Shown: positions 25,337-38,606 of the stretch, one piece after another
Numbering within the stretch: the stretch's first letter is position 1
How the letters are laid out: each line of letters starts with the position of its first letter
Source of the DNA: Patella vulgata
Lineage: Eukaryota > Mollusca > Gastropoda > Patellidae
DNA: 64,000 bases
Assembly: GCF_932274485.2 (NCBI RefSeq)
Contig: NC_065886.2
Location: 49,835,501-49,899,500, forward strand
Reading direction: 5' to 3'
The notes under the pieces: generated by a model
The model's database searches: none
The model's input: the letters and a program-made list of their open reading frames with translations, nothing else
What the model was told of the DNA's origin: nothing
Translations under genes and position numbers: made by a program

Positions 25337-26160
25337 AGAGGATGTTGTCGTTTTTAACTAGGACCACTTATGAAAAACACACATATTTTTGATTTGATAT
25401 AATATTTGAATTTACCATTACATTGTGAATGTTCATGTTAGTTTTTATTTAAAATATGACAGATTTATATGATTTTGTAATAAACTAAATACATATTAGT
25501 TATTAATAATTTTAAAATTTTAATTTATACCAATTATTAGAATAGAAACAAAGGACTGTTTTTAAATGAAATTCTAAGTGATTTACTTGGTCTGGCATAC
25601 TGCATGACCATATAATAAAAGTTAGCAGACATGGTAGTTTAGTTAGCAGACATAGTAGTTTAGTTAGTAAAATATAATTGAAAATAACAGGATCTCCATA
25701 TTTTTATGTTGTATTGAAATATATACCTTATGCCTTCAGCTCAATTCAAGTGCAATATTCCTTAGAATTTTATATACAGTGTTCATTTTATTTGTTAAGA
25801 TCATTTCTGTACATTTTTAATTTTAATTACAATTATGTAGATATTTTAAATATCTTTAATTAAACGTCCAAAACTATATTACCTGTGTAAATCATAGAAT
25901 GTAATATTTTTTATAATAATATAAATCATATGATTAAATCTGTATTAATGATGTGTGAACAGTAGTAAGGGAATGTAAACTTTTAATTGTCAGTTCCTCA
26001 TTAGGATTGTCTCCAGCTCACTTTTTACTGCAGTCCATTGCTTACTATAGTATTTTAAAATACAATTATGTAAATTTGCACATACATATATATTTCCTGT
26101 TAAATATTCAAATATTTTTTTGTGGTATTTAAATTGTTAACATTTGTAAATAATAAAATT
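25337..26160 (+). other. Probable 3' UTR of the INPP4 gene with several AATAAA signals
   Basis: After the stop at 25336 the sequence is very AT-rich with no exon. AATAAA hexamers at 25479, 25614 and 26152 are candidate polyadenylation signals; which one is used cannot be told. From 26160 to about 27280 I see nothing recognisable apart from AT-rich and short repetitive sequence. Confidence 0.4.
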
Positions 26161-27286
26161 TAACGAATATTATGAAACTGTTTATTATGAAATTGCCATC
26201 GACATAAGTGTTCTTAGAACTGGCATCATCTTGTTCCATGGAAATTACATCACATGATAATGTCATGTGACTATAAATAAGCAAAATGGAAGCGAATGAA
26301 GACACCGTCTTTTAAAATGTTGATAATGATGTATTAGTAGAATTGTGGTAAGACCGACCATGCCTTTGGCATGCTTCATCTAAGGTATTTGCCATCACGT
26401 GATGAATAAATTAACAGTCACGTTGTAAGTATAATCGCTATCAGTTCCATGTCGACATGAGCGCTCTAAATTCAGTTGCTGATATGATCGACATAAGCAC
26501 ACTTGCAACTGATTTGACCTAGTTCCTTTGAGTTGCAAAGTCAACGTAAGTCCTCCTTATTAAAACCCCCCTGCACATCATAGAGCTACACCCTTTAGTA
26601 AAGATTTATATTACAGACACCGATTGAAATAGCAATTGAATGGATGAAATAGACAGGAAAATGAACTGGCACAGATAATAAACACTTTTAAAACAATATA
26701 AAAGATATATTTTATGGATAACAAGTTTATTAACAATTATAGATGTAGACAATTAAAAAATGGATGTAAATCATTTTAAAAGGCAACATTTAGATTAATC
26801 GTATTAAAATACATGTACAGTGTACTTTTTTTTTTTTAATTACATTAGACTGTTTATAAATGATCCTGGATTTTATATTTTGTGACATTTGTTGTTTTTT
26901 TTTTATTTTACTCTTTGGTATTTAAGTACATTTTATTTGATACATAATTTGGCATGCTTTTTAGAAAACAAGTGGTTTCATAATTGTTATATTTCAGTCA
27001 TACAAAATATACAAAAATATGTGCACACTTACAAAAATAATACTTTTTTAAATTTCCTAAAAAAAACAAACTAAACAACATCAAAAAAACTAATATTTCA
27101 ACATGATATTTATATCATTAATTTTCAGTGAATTTCTAATGCAATACATTTTCATAATTAATTACATTGTGTAAAAATATCATTTAATGAATCAATAAAA
27201 TAAATGATTTAGAGTAACTTCATTTTATAGGCTATATTTAAAAGTGTAAATAATTTGAGTAGATTACTACAGTATATTTGTATGTG

Positions 27287-30089
27287 TTATCCTATTATTG
27301 GTGCCTTCACAACCTTATTGTCATCATCAGTAAATATTCTAACACGATCTGGATGATAATCCATTGTAACAGCTGACAGTTCTGGTAATACTTGTATCTG
27401 GAAATATAATTGTAAAAATAGGTTGCCAGACAACAAAATATATCGTCTTTGATTGGCATTTAGTAATTGAACATATTAGCACAAATTACAATTTTATGGA
27501 TACACAGTTACTGAATTTAGTACTATGTGATGTCTCGACGAGTCATAACAATGAGTTTCCTTGTCGAAATGCTGAATAGTAATAAACTTGGTAATTGTGT
27601 ATCTATAAAATTGAACCTTATGTTAAAAAAAACGCCAGCAGTTAATTAAGCTGTCTAAAGCTGAAATTCGCCTGAATCAAACATGTTTGATATATTCGGC
27701 CAAATTATATTCGCATAGTGTGTCCGCTTCGCTGAAGCATTCGCTCGATTGTAGAATTCATTAGCCAATCACCACTCATATTGAAATGATATGAAATGAA
27801 ATGGGGTTTAACGTCCTACTGTTCTGCTCCTATACTGGGCCAACACTCATATTGAGAAGTCACATAATTGTTTGAAGACATGGCCGCTGCCATGTTTAAT
27901 CATGTGACATGAAAGGTGATGCAATCGACTGGTAAATCGGGCGAAGGATTCGCCTAGTGTGGCCACTCATTTGGCTGCAATTTTCAAAATGTATTGAAAT
28001 TATACACCACTGAATTTAGGGAAGCCGTGATGGCTCGGTGAGTAAGGTGCTACCTCATTAACCAGGAAAACACTGGAGTGTTGATCAAGCAATCTGAGTT
28101 TTGATCAAAAAAGTACCTCACATTTATCCAGTGGACACAACAAAAATCTTAGGTCCCCTGTACAGATGGCATTTAAAAAAATAAGTAGGCATTAGCACCG
28201 CTATCCGAGCCAAATTCCCCTCTGTAACACACTGCATCTTCAAAAGTCATATTGGTGTTAAAAAGTAGAATTAACATACAATCAAAGTTGGCCAAAGAAA
28301 AATATGCTCATATTAAAACCAAGTCAAGACATTTCACATAATAATTATCTGCACAAGTTTATCTCAATTAGAATCCGGGTTATGGACAAACCCACTTTAA
28401 TAGTCCGCTGTGAGGGACAAAAAGCTATTTAGATTATTGTGTGTTGAGTAAGAGAGATAATGTCTAGTTTTATGATTTTATAAGATGGCCATAAATAACA
28501 TTTGTAAACAGTTGTTTATGATCACATGTAACTCAAGTAGTGGCATTATCTACAAATTTTTAACACACCCAAAACTACAAACCCCATGTTCCTGAAGCAA
28601 TGACTGTGAGTTTTACATCTAGCCGTTGCTAGATTAGTCTGAAATAACCAAACTTATATAGGTATGTTATCTCCCTTTGACACAGACAAATGAACAATTG
28701 CGTTGTCTAATCAGAGGTTGTGACACAAATACACTCAAATCAAACATGGGGACCTCCACGGAAAGCTTGAATTTAAATGAACCTTGAACTTTACAACTCG
28801 ATTATCACAGATAGACATTTTAACTGGAAGGCAGGAGACTCAGTATTCCTGTTGATATTTTCTATCGAGGAATCTGTGAGGTCCTCAGCTGGGTCAGTAG
28901 ACAAACAAATTACAAAAATAAATCTTAAAGTTATTTATTTTTTCTTTTAAAAATTTGTTGGAAACTCTAAATGAAAAGAAAGTTCATTGATGCACCTAAC
29001 TAGTTTAAAGGTAATCCCCCATCCAATGTTTTGAAATTTTGTATCGCCATAGGTGAGTTATAGTCCATTTGAATTTGATGGTGCATTTATTATAAATACA
29101 AATCCTGTAGAATTTGAATTTGTAGGATAGTTTTGATAGATCATTTCTATAACACATCAATGTATTTGCACCAGGGATGCTGTTTTAAAATATTACACTA
29201 AAAGGGAACTGGAACCTTCTCATCCCTGAATACATACCATAATATTTTTATAATCTTTCCTGATAATCTCTTCAGCTTCTTTCCATGGCTGAAACATTGA
29301 ACTAAATTTAGCACAAGATAATTTCCTATAGTGAGGGCTTCATATTAAGGGGAAATATGCCAGAATGAAAATAAAATAGACAGATTGTACAATTTACAGA
29401 TCAAACTATGTATTAGTCCAAAAAAAAAAAAATCAAATCAGTCAGTTCTTAAACACATGCTGTGATTGATTTAAGATCAGTTGTGCTTGTGTCACGTAAG
29501 TTTTAATGCAGGAGTTTAGGAAGTGACCACATATGGCACCAATGTACTGATATAGGTTTTTTTTCTCTATAAAAAATGTTATAGTTTCTGAAGTGGGTGT
29601 GATTCACATTTGGTCACTGTGCACTGTAAGATGAAACAAATAGATTCATCCCCTTTGAGGAGGCATTGTATACTACAGAGTTTCTGTCAGGAAATAAATA
29701 GTACACTCAAAAAAGCTCCTTTTATAATTATTCATTAACTTTTGTTCATAACTGCATGGTTAAATTTACTGTGGTAAATATGAAATTGTAATACAGGACT
29801 AGGAAAGACCACTGTTTGATTGAATTTTTCTCCCGATCATGGCAGGCCGATACTATGAAAAAGCAAATCAAAGTGTTGATCTAAAATCAAATAATCAAAT
29901 AAAAACTCATTGATCGATCATTTAATTTCAATCACCCACAAACAGCTCAATCTTAATTCTTAATCCCCTACAACCCCCTTATAGTTTTCTGCTAACCGTA
30001 TGTAAAAAAAAAAGAAAAAAAAGAAGACACTATATACTTAAAGTAATACTTACCAATCCAACTACTTCTGGCCACTCTGTTTTGGACAT
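27287..30089 (-). CDS. Potato inhibitor I family serine-protease inhibitor, 65 residues, 3 exons
   Basis: Exons on the minus strand are 30054-30089, 29238-29288 and 27287-27397. All junctions are phase 0 with clean GT-AG sites, and the complete product is 65 residues, a normal length for the family. It starts MSKTEWPEVVGLPWKEAEEI; Trp6 and the helix match barley CI-2 and leech eglin c. The binding loop is VTMDYHPDRVR. By the CI-2 alignment, P1 is Met41 and P1' Asp42, and the two loop-supporting arginines are present (Arg47, Arg49). It ends KVVKAPIIG, as the family does. Family members are tight substrate-like inhibitors of subtilisin/chymotrypsin-type proteases, and a Met P1 suits those. There is no signal peptide, so it probably acts inside cells. 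It is divergent from the TMEM165 gene. Confidence 0.93.
27791..27841 (-). mobile_element. SINE family A, 3' tail fragment
   Basis: Reads GAAATGGGGTTTAACGTCCT on the plus strand, the reversed tail of family A, then CTGTTCTGCTCC, and stops. It lies in the last intron of the inhibitor gene. Confidence 0.75.
28022..28082 (+). mobile_element. SINE family A, head fragment
   Basis: GATGGCTCGGTGAGTAAGG is the A-box region of family A, followed by CATTAACCAGGAAAACACTG. A diverged part of the body may continue to about 28260. It lies in the last intron of the inhibitor gene, opposite in strand to that gene. Confidence 0.5.
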
Positions 30090-31263
30090 GTTTGAAAATA
30101 TGAATATCTATGCAATGCACACAGAATAGAACAATCCTTCTACACCGAACTGAGCTTTTGATCAACAGAAAGTTTTTTACCCAGTAGCCTACACGTAGCT
30201 TTCTTAAACAGTGAGTGATAGTGTGAAGTATATTCCTAGTAGTAGTTATGAAATTTTACAATGTCTAGATCAAAATTTATGATTAAGATTAAGGAGTTTT
30301 ATTTTATTGCACTTCAAATTTGGCGTGGTTGCCACCATAAAACTTGGACACCATACCACTACTACGCTCTTCAGAGTAGTAGATTCAGTTTAACCCGAAT
30401 TCATGTATACTATTAGTATTACTATAATAATAACGTGTAATGTGACAGTTCAGAGTCTTCTTTCGATTTTATGATCAATTTAGTTGTAAGGGAGGTAACT
30501 CCATTTAATTAATTTTTTCATACTATTAGTCCAACATTTCACGGTAAAGATCTTGATTAACAAAAGAAAGTGTCGTCTGTTTAATATTTTGGGTTTCTGG
30601 TTGAGAAATTGATTTTTTTTCTAGAACATTTAAATCTATCCCTTGCTATTTCTTTTCAATGTACGGTAGATCTAATTCCTAAATATTAACGTTTCCGATG
30701 ATGTCGACGCACTTCCGGTGATACACAAGTAAATAAATCTGACAACGTGTAGATAGAAGAAACTGACAAAATTTGTATTAATGTGACTACTTTGTACAAA
30801 TAATTTAAATCAATTACATACTATAGTGTGGTGTGTGTAATTTCAAGATATATTTAAATTCGATCTCAGCACACCGGTGAAGCCACGTCTATCTCAACTG
30901 GAAGGAAGTGGAAGAAGACACAGTTCGCCAAAAAAATAGTAATATAAGAAGATCATAAGTGTCAATTCAATTTTAGTAAATCTAAAATAATAGATCTACC
31001 CCTCCGAAACTAATACTCATGAAGAGTATGACTAGTAATATCTGACATTTAACCTTTCATTGATGAAAAGTAGAATCCTTCTTTACCAGTACCAGTGTAT
31101 GGTCGTACAACTTAATAATTTCGATTTTTATAATTAATTTGATTTTGAATAAGAATTCCATACCCAAGTAGGATTTGTATTATCATTTCAAGGAAACATT
31201 TTGTTTTACTTTTCAAACTTATTCTTTCATTCTAATTGTTACATTGACCTGATATAATCAAAT
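30090..31263. promoter_or_regulatory. Divergent promoter region between the inhibitor and TMEM165 genes
   Basis: The start codons of the two genes face away from each other across this 1.17 kb, so both promoters must lie here unless long 5' introns exist. ACTTCCGG at 30711-30718 is a good ETS-family site, of the kind common at broadly expressed promoters. A locally GC-richer stretch surrounds it (about 30690-30900). No clear TATA box is seen. Which gene uses which element is not known. Confidence 0.4.
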
Positions 31264-34200
31264 ATGATGTTACCAACATTAAAAAACATTTGCTCGTATA
31301 TGTGTGTGATATTGACAATATGGACAGTACTATCATCAGTTGTTGAAGCAGTGGAATCAAAAAATGCAGATTCGGTAGGTACACGTATGGATGGATTTCA
31401 TTTAACTTATATGCCATCATCCAACTTGGATTGGATTGTTATTTTTAATTGTAATTTGATTGCTCAATACTTTTCAAAAAGATAAATGTGCAATTGATTA
31501 ATATGTCAGATTGTCAGTGTCTTCTATTTTTAGCCTTAGGGGATATCAGCCTCACTTTTGGCTTGTTTCTCATTAATTGTCTATTTTTGTACTATTCATA
31601 GCAAAAACGACTGACTGGTTATCTAAATCATACATAAGGTATCTTTAATGTAATTTGTGATCCATGTAGGTTACATTACACATTAATTCTAACATTCAGT
31701 TTTTGTCTTGTTTTACAGTAGATACATATTTTATTATTAGGCTTATTCTTTCTTTATTAGGACTCGCATGAAGACATTTCTGATGTTGGTGATATTATAC
31801 ATGGAATCCGAACGAGGAAAGGAAATCTGGGATTCATCCATGCCTTCATTGCATCCTTATCTGTTATTATTGTATCAGAACTGGGGGATAAAACATTTTT
31901 TATCGCAGCCATTATGGCAATGCGTCATTCCAGAGTGACCATTCTTGTTGCAGCTCTTGGTGCCTTAGGTGTAATGACAGTTTTATCAGGTAAGAAATTA
32001 TTGAAGATAATCAGTTGATTTGTGTGATCAAGTTTAGTGATGTCCTATTACTCCACCAATAACAGGCTATAACTCCAATATTTATCAGCTACTTATATTT
32101 AACGTTGCTTATTTTACTGCACTCAGATGTGTAGCCTATATGAAATGGGTTTATTTAATGTCCGCGATATATTTGTAACTGTGTAAACTATAAATTAATA
32201 TCAAGACAACCACACTCATAATATATTTTATTTATAATTTATTCATACAGAGTTTTAGTAATATGGTTTATTGCTCAGTTTTGGGGGTAATCTCTAATTA
32301 TTGTATATATTTCAGCACTGCTTGGCTATGCTACTACAGTTATACCTAGAAAATATACATATTATGCATCTTCCATACTGTTTGCTATATTTGGTCTAAA
32401 AATGTTAAAGGAAGGTAAGTCAGGCTTAGACTCAATAATAAATACAGGTAAATCCTGTAAATGTTTAAAAAGCATGGATGCTATTTGGTGCTATTTAATA
32501 GCCTGTATATGCCGATCATGCCCTATGCTATTTTCCAAATGTCCGACCGGGAATATGCCCAATTGGATATCAAGATACGGTTAATAATAATCAATATTCC
32601 AAAATTAATTGACTTCACTGGGTATATAACTACTACTCGTACTGATTAACGTTGATAATAGACTGGATTGATTAGGTAATTGATGATGAGTTAGTTGTAT
32701 TTTACGTCCGCTTCCACCGAGGTGATATCGCAGACAAGTTAGGTAATTAAGTGATCAAACCATTTATGGTGTTAAACACCTACCTTAATTGATTTTAATC
32801 ATAAAACTACTTAATCTGTCTTGATCTGCTTTACCTATTAATCCTGAAACAATTCATTGTTTCTCCATTTTAATCCCCTTGATGTTGATCCGCAAGATTA
32901 AAAGTATTCAAAGATCAGTCAATAAACTTGTAAGCTAACCTTTAACAGTCATTCAGTTCTCGATCTAAGTAATTAGTAAGAACGGTAAGCTCGATAATTA
33001 TGCACAACGCAATAATTTTAATCAGTAACCATTTCCCTTCGTAGAAATTGACCACATGTTTCCATCTGGCTTTGGCACCCCATTTGCCATCACACAATAT
33101 TTTAATAATTTCCGATTAACTGGACTACAAATTATCCGTTGGCTATAATCATACGAAAAAATTATTCGCGACTAAAATGGCACTTCACACAAGCTGGCAT
33201 TGCTTTCTACATATAATACAGTAATATCAAATTTAGACTCTCTTAGTCTTAGCTCTACATTTCTTCCAATTTCAACTTTTTGGTATTTTGCAATCTATAA
33301 TAGACTGATCATCAATTGATGGACCTGTTTTAATCCGAATGAATCCAAGCCGTGATATTATCTAGTACTGATATTCATGATTTCTTTTTTCTTAATTATT
33401 ACCGGTAAATGTTAAATAATCAATCTGAATGCAAATTAGCGTGGATAAAGCGATAAGAAATTTGATATTTTCTGACAATATGCACGTTACAAACCGTTAC
33501 GTTAATTGTAATGATTTATATGATAGGATGGAGTATGTCAGCAGATGAAGGACAAGAAGAATATGAAGAGGTTCAAGCTGATTTAAGAAAAAAAGAAGAA
33601 GAGGTAAATATGACCAGATGAACATTATCTCAAAACATAGGCTGAATACTGGGCCCAAGAACCTTTTCCTTGTTTTCAGTTTAACAAAAAAAAATATAGA
33701 TTGTATACAATGGATAGAGATTAGGGATGAGTTATCTTTCATAAGTTGACAGGGGGGTTGGATGGTCGAATGGTTTGCGTATGTGCGTTGTATCATAAGG
33801 TCTGTCATTGAGTCAACTGGCCTGGTTTCGATTCCCTGGTTGTATGTGACAAGGGGTAGGGTCGCCTGTCATGGGTTTTCTCTGGGTCTTCCGGTTTCCT
33901 CCCACTGCTAAAGATCAAAATGTGCAAGTGAATTATTGAAATAAAATTGAACCATATGTTAGTCGCGAAATGGCCTAGTTTGTGTGGACTGGACATTAAA
34001 CCCCATCTCTCTCTCTCTCCCCCCCTCTCTCTCTCTCTCTCTTGACAGGCAATTAGAATAAAAGAAATAAGAGTGGCCACAATGTACATTAGAAATTTAG
34101 AATAGAATGATTTTAATCATTTTGAACCAGCAAGCTTTTTGCTTTAAAGCTTGGGAGCACTGTGACAATGAGTTCAACTGTTCATAGTGGATTATTTTAA

Positions 34201-35400
34201 ACCTTGCTCTCGTGGGTGTACTAAAAACCCCTGTCTGTAGTAAAGAAGAATTTGTAATGATATAATTCCAAGTTTTGATGATAATAAATTACAGAGAGAA
34301 AGACAGAATACACCAGTACAAGATATGGAATCTGGTATCATACGTACACCGGGTAGAAGTTTTTTTAGTGGTATATTATCAACAGTATTCTTACAGGCGT
34401 TTATCATGACTTTTATAGCTGAATGGGGTGATAGATCACAAATAACTACTATTATACTAGGAGCTAGAGAGGTATGCTTAAAAACAACTTTAAAATATTT
34501 CAAGTCTTCAAGTTTCTGAAGTCTGTTTTGAGAAGTGAAACAATCAGGGCATTGTGATTTTTGAATATCAGCTTAGACTTCCTTTTGAGGGTGGCACTTT
34601 CAGGGTAGACATGGAAAATGTACCTAGTTCCTTGGATGGGAAGGAAAACCAAGGTCCATCACTGTACACATTCTCCTTTTTCACACTGAGACATAAAAGC
34701 CCATTCAATTGAGAAAAAAAGTACTGAACCTCCTGGCACACTCCATGACAAAAATTAAGAATAACAGTTGTCAGGATCAAAAAAGGTTCTGTTTTCCTTA
34801 AGATGGTTACGGCAATGTCATAGATATTTTACAGGGTTTAGGTGAACAATGACCGAATTTATCTTGCCCCCTCTAATAGATGATTTAATTGATGATTCTT
34901 GAATAATGCCAACTTTTATTTGTTTTTTAGGATGTATATGGTGTAATATTAGGTGGTATTTTAGGCCATTTCTTATGCACTGGTTTAGCTGTTGTTGGAG
35001 GAAGAATGGTTGCTCAAAAAATCTCTGTTAGGACAGGTATGTTTTTATTTTTAATCAAAAAACATTCACTATATATAGTAGATAAAAAACATAAAACAGC
35101 ATTCACTATATAGTAGATAGAAAAAATAAAACAGCATTCACTATATAGTAGATAGAAAACATAAAACAGCATTCACTATATAGTAGATAAAAAACATAAA
35201 ACTCAACAAAGATTAATCTTCTGGTTAGTGGTTTATAAAATTATATTTAAAAAAAATGTTCATTAAAAAATATTTCATCTTTAATCCCTAACGGAAATAA
35301 ATATAATATTATTTCTCTTTTTTTTTCAGTCACATTAATAGGAGGTGTTGTTTTCCTTATCTTTGCTTTATCGGCATTTGTGATTGGTCCTGGTGAATAA
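31264..35400 (+). CDS. TMEM165: TMEM165/GDT1-family Golgi cation transporter, 7 exons
   Basis: Exons are 31264-31374, 31761-31989, 32316-32414, 33527-33603, 34295-34471, 34931-35036 and 35330-35400. Phases agree and the sum is 870 nt (289 residues), somewhat shorter than the human protein. Residues 1-30 form a signal-like hydrophobic stretch. The two inverted halves each carry the family signature: ELGDKT at 77-82 and EWGDRS at 215-220, whose acidic residues bind cations. Between them lies a charged loop rich in Glu and Lys (about residues 147-190). The last segments are hydrophobic (GVILGGILGHFLCTGLAVVG; GGVVFLIFALSAFVIG). The family exchanges Mn2+/Ca2+ for H+ in the Golgi and supports glycosylation. 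A start three bases later (second ATG) is also possible. SINE B sits in intron 4. Confidence 0.96.
31575..31652 (+). repeat. Family T1 MITE, right-end fragment
   Basis: Contains TCTATTTTTGTACTATTCAT, AACTGACTGG-like sequence and the terminus ATAAGGTATCTTTAA, matching only the right part of the family. It lies in intron 1 of the TMEM165 gene. Confidence 0.5.
33752..34042 (+). mobile_element. SINE family B, full length with CT tail
   Basis: Head GTTGGATGGTCGAATGGTTT, B box GGTTTCGATTCCCTGG, centre GGGTTTTCTCTGGGTCTTCC, 3' end GACTGGACATTAAACCCC, then an interrupted CT run. It lies in intron 4 of TMEM165, on the gene's strand. Confidence 0.88.
35063..35205 (+). repeat. 35-37-bp tandem repeat, 4 copies
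   Basis: CATTCACTATATAGTAGATA recurs at about 35063, 35100, 35135 and 35170. It lies in the last intron of TMEM165, about 120 bases before the final exon. Confidence 0.9.
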
Positions 35401-38239
35401 CACCTATATTTATAGATATATTAATCATGGTATAAGTGTATTAAATGTATATAATCTACACTGGACTAGATTGCCTCAATTTTGTATGACACTTTCATAA
35501 TGGCCAGTTTTTTAAGGAAAGCTTTATTGTACCATACCTTTATGGAAAGTAATTTAGGATTAAAGGGCCATGAGACTATAAGCTAGCTATCTCCAAAATG
35601 GATTAAATTGAAAGTCTATAGTGTTCCTTCTATTGTGTTACAATACTGAGAAGTAAATGATATATTCATAATCCTATACCATAATTTGTAGAATTCCTTT
35701 GTTTATATCTAGAAATGGGTTAAAGGCAGAAGACTTCTGGTAGTATTTTGGTATTTGTAGATAATTTTTAGCAAGTGCTTACTGGCGAAGAATTCCAGTT
35801 ATGTGATGTTTACCAAATAGCTATTTATATGGTGATATCTCAACAAGTAACTAATTTCTACAATTTTAGCAAATTATCCCTTTAAAGGTAAAGATAAAAC
35901 GGTTTGAATCCATGTATATTGGACCTCCAGCCTTCTAATCCTTTAATACCATAGAAAGTTTTAAGTAGATTCTGTTTTAATAATAATTAGAATGTAGGGT
36001 TAGAGACTGATGTAACAAATATTTCCTCACACAATTGTGAATTTATTTTTCAAATATGTCCTACTCTCAAATCATTTTTCAAAGTTTAAATTGAATGATG
36101 TTTTGTTGAAAACACTAATACATGGATTTTTCTATAGTTTCTGTAGTCTTATTTGAATGGCAGTCTGAAAAACACTCTGAATGTAGTGTTATATGAATGG
36201 CCGTCAGAAACACGATCTGGAATTAATGGGTTATATCCAATATTGAAGTTTTATTTATATTAGATTTCATAGTTTACAATAAAATAGAATAAAAGGTGAC
36301 CTAGACCTTGATGTTATATCTCTTACATTTAGGATATGTATTTAAACTTGACAATTCACTGCCCAACAAAACACTAAATAAAAAACAATAGAACACTTGA
36401 ATAAAATGTCAGGGTGAATGACAATGTCCTTTATTCTAGTATAACAAGACAATATAATAATACCTGAAATAAAAGGTAATATAGAACAATGTATGATGAA
36501 TTTATTTTTTTATTTTTACTAAATGTATATGATAATAATCTGTATTATAATTATGGAGGAATATATAAAATATGGTAATAAATGTGGTTATGGAGTAGTA
36601 TGTGTTAATATGTTGAAAATCATATGTATAATATTGTTTTCTTAAGAAAAGTATTACGGTGAAAGCAGCGACCCCAGATTTCCCAGGGTAAAGTATTGGT
36701 TATGTTGATTGGTTAATCATCTTATTTTCAGAATTACATCTCAAAATATAAATTTACTCCTCAAACATTTGACTCGATGAAGATATTGTTGGTATGTCAC
36801 TTGTAGTCATGTTTTCTACAGAAACAAATATAGGGTCCAGTAATCATGGTTCAATAATTATACACACATTAAAACTTTCATATTGTTACATTTGATAAAT
36901 TAACCAGCTATATTCACTATATCTAACAGTTCTATTCACTAAACTTTCATATTGTTGTATTTGATAAAGAGAAAGAGATTAACCAGCTTTATTCACTAAA
37001 CTTATGAGATGACCCTTGACATAGATCTGTAATTGAATATTATACTGCTGAGCATATATGACTATTGTTTTAAAATTATTTGACAAGTGAACAATTTGTT
37101 ATTATAATGATTTCATCCTCAATTAACTTACACTTTAAATATATATGATGAATGAGTATGTGTGAATATGTTTTATATGTATAAACAAAGTATAACTTAT
37201 ACAAATAAATCATAATGAATGTGTTTCCTTTAGAGATGTATCGGTTTAATTTTAAATAAATTTATTCTTGTATGAGGGGGAACAAAATACACATAATTTT
37301 CATGTATGGAATTACACAAATGCAAGTGGATATGTTGTTTACATTTTGTATGTATGTGTTAAGAGTTTATATGTGTGTTTTTTGTATTATATACATATAC
37401 CTTATATTAGAATGTTCACATGAAACGTCATTAGAATAAACAATTTAAACAGTTAATTTAACATACAATCAGTAATGAAGTAATTACTTTCATGTCTCAA
37501 TACTATACATTATTTAGGCTATTAATGATGTTAGATTTATTTCTCCTCACCGCATCACATCAGTTTAATATTGGCGGTGACACAGTTGACTTTAACTTCA
37601 CACAACCCACAATATATCCTATTCCATGTGGGAATTTATATTAGTCAGATAAAGGGATAGGAAGATGGAATTTATAATTTTGCCCATCATGATATTTATT
37701 CATGTTTATAATCAAAACTATAGTTTAGAATGACAAAGAGTACTGTAAGTAGGTTTATTTATATTTAGCATCAGTTGTCAGGCTAGATAATTTAATTAAA
37801 ACATTAAATAATGCAAATTGTATCCTGTATTTTTAGATTTAAATAATTAACATTTGTACATAAATTAATTGTTTATCTAGTTTCAGAAATTACCTCTCTA
37901 TATGTATAAATATAGATATTGATGTAAATAAATGTGAAGTATTTATAGATTATATTATTGGCGTTATATTTTATTTTCACATTATTATATTACATAAAAA
38001 CACGTTTTATTTCTATATACAACAGGTGAAAGATTGTTTATTACATACTGACAGCTAGGTCAATAGTAGATAAAACTACTATGGATTATTGTGACTGAAA
38101 TTAAATTACAAATAAAATTTGTCCCCAATTCCAAATGGCTTTTAATTAGTTTATTTTAGATTAGTTTTTAGGAAATACATCAAATGCTTTTGTTAATAAC
38201 ATTTGTATTGTAATTTGTTTTTAAAACAAGACTTTGTTG
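35401..38239. other. Gene-free AT-rich stretch downstream of TMEM165
   Basis: Holds the TMEM165 3' UTR at its start. I see no exon with coding bias, no tRNA-like structure and no long repeat. A short local duplication of GATTAACCAGCT and TATTCACTAAACTTT-like blocks lies around 36890-37000. Confidence 0.5.
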
Positions 38240-38248
38240 AGTTAAATA

Positions 38249-38606
38249 CAATCTGATTAAAACACAGATCCTATTTCGTTTCATTTTTTATAGTTCAAAA
38301 TTTCCTTTTACTTGTCTGTACTACACTAGGATCTGGAAGAGATGTTATATAAACGGCGTTCTGGATTAGCCAACAAAACCATCTGTTACAGCGACTTTTT
38401 GGCGTGCGATGCATGGAACTGTGGGTAAACAACTAGAAACGTCAACACTGATTGATTAATAAATGTCTGACGTCATAGGGTCAAAAGCCGTTCATTCGAC
38501 CTATTGGCGCAACCTTTACTACAACCGGTCAGATCTTCATGTAGTGTAGGCCATCAAAATTATAAAAAAATGAAACGAAATATAGATCTGTATTTTAATC
38601 AGATTG
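38249..38606 (-). mobile_element. MITE with 9-bp target duplication, copy 3
   Basis: Starts CAATCTGATTAAAACACAGA and ends GTATTTTAATCAGATTG. AGTTAAATA flanks both sides (38240-38248, 38607-38615). The interior is copy 1 reversed (for example, GACGTCATAGGGTCAAAAGC here). Non-coding, 358 bases. Confidence 0.93.
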
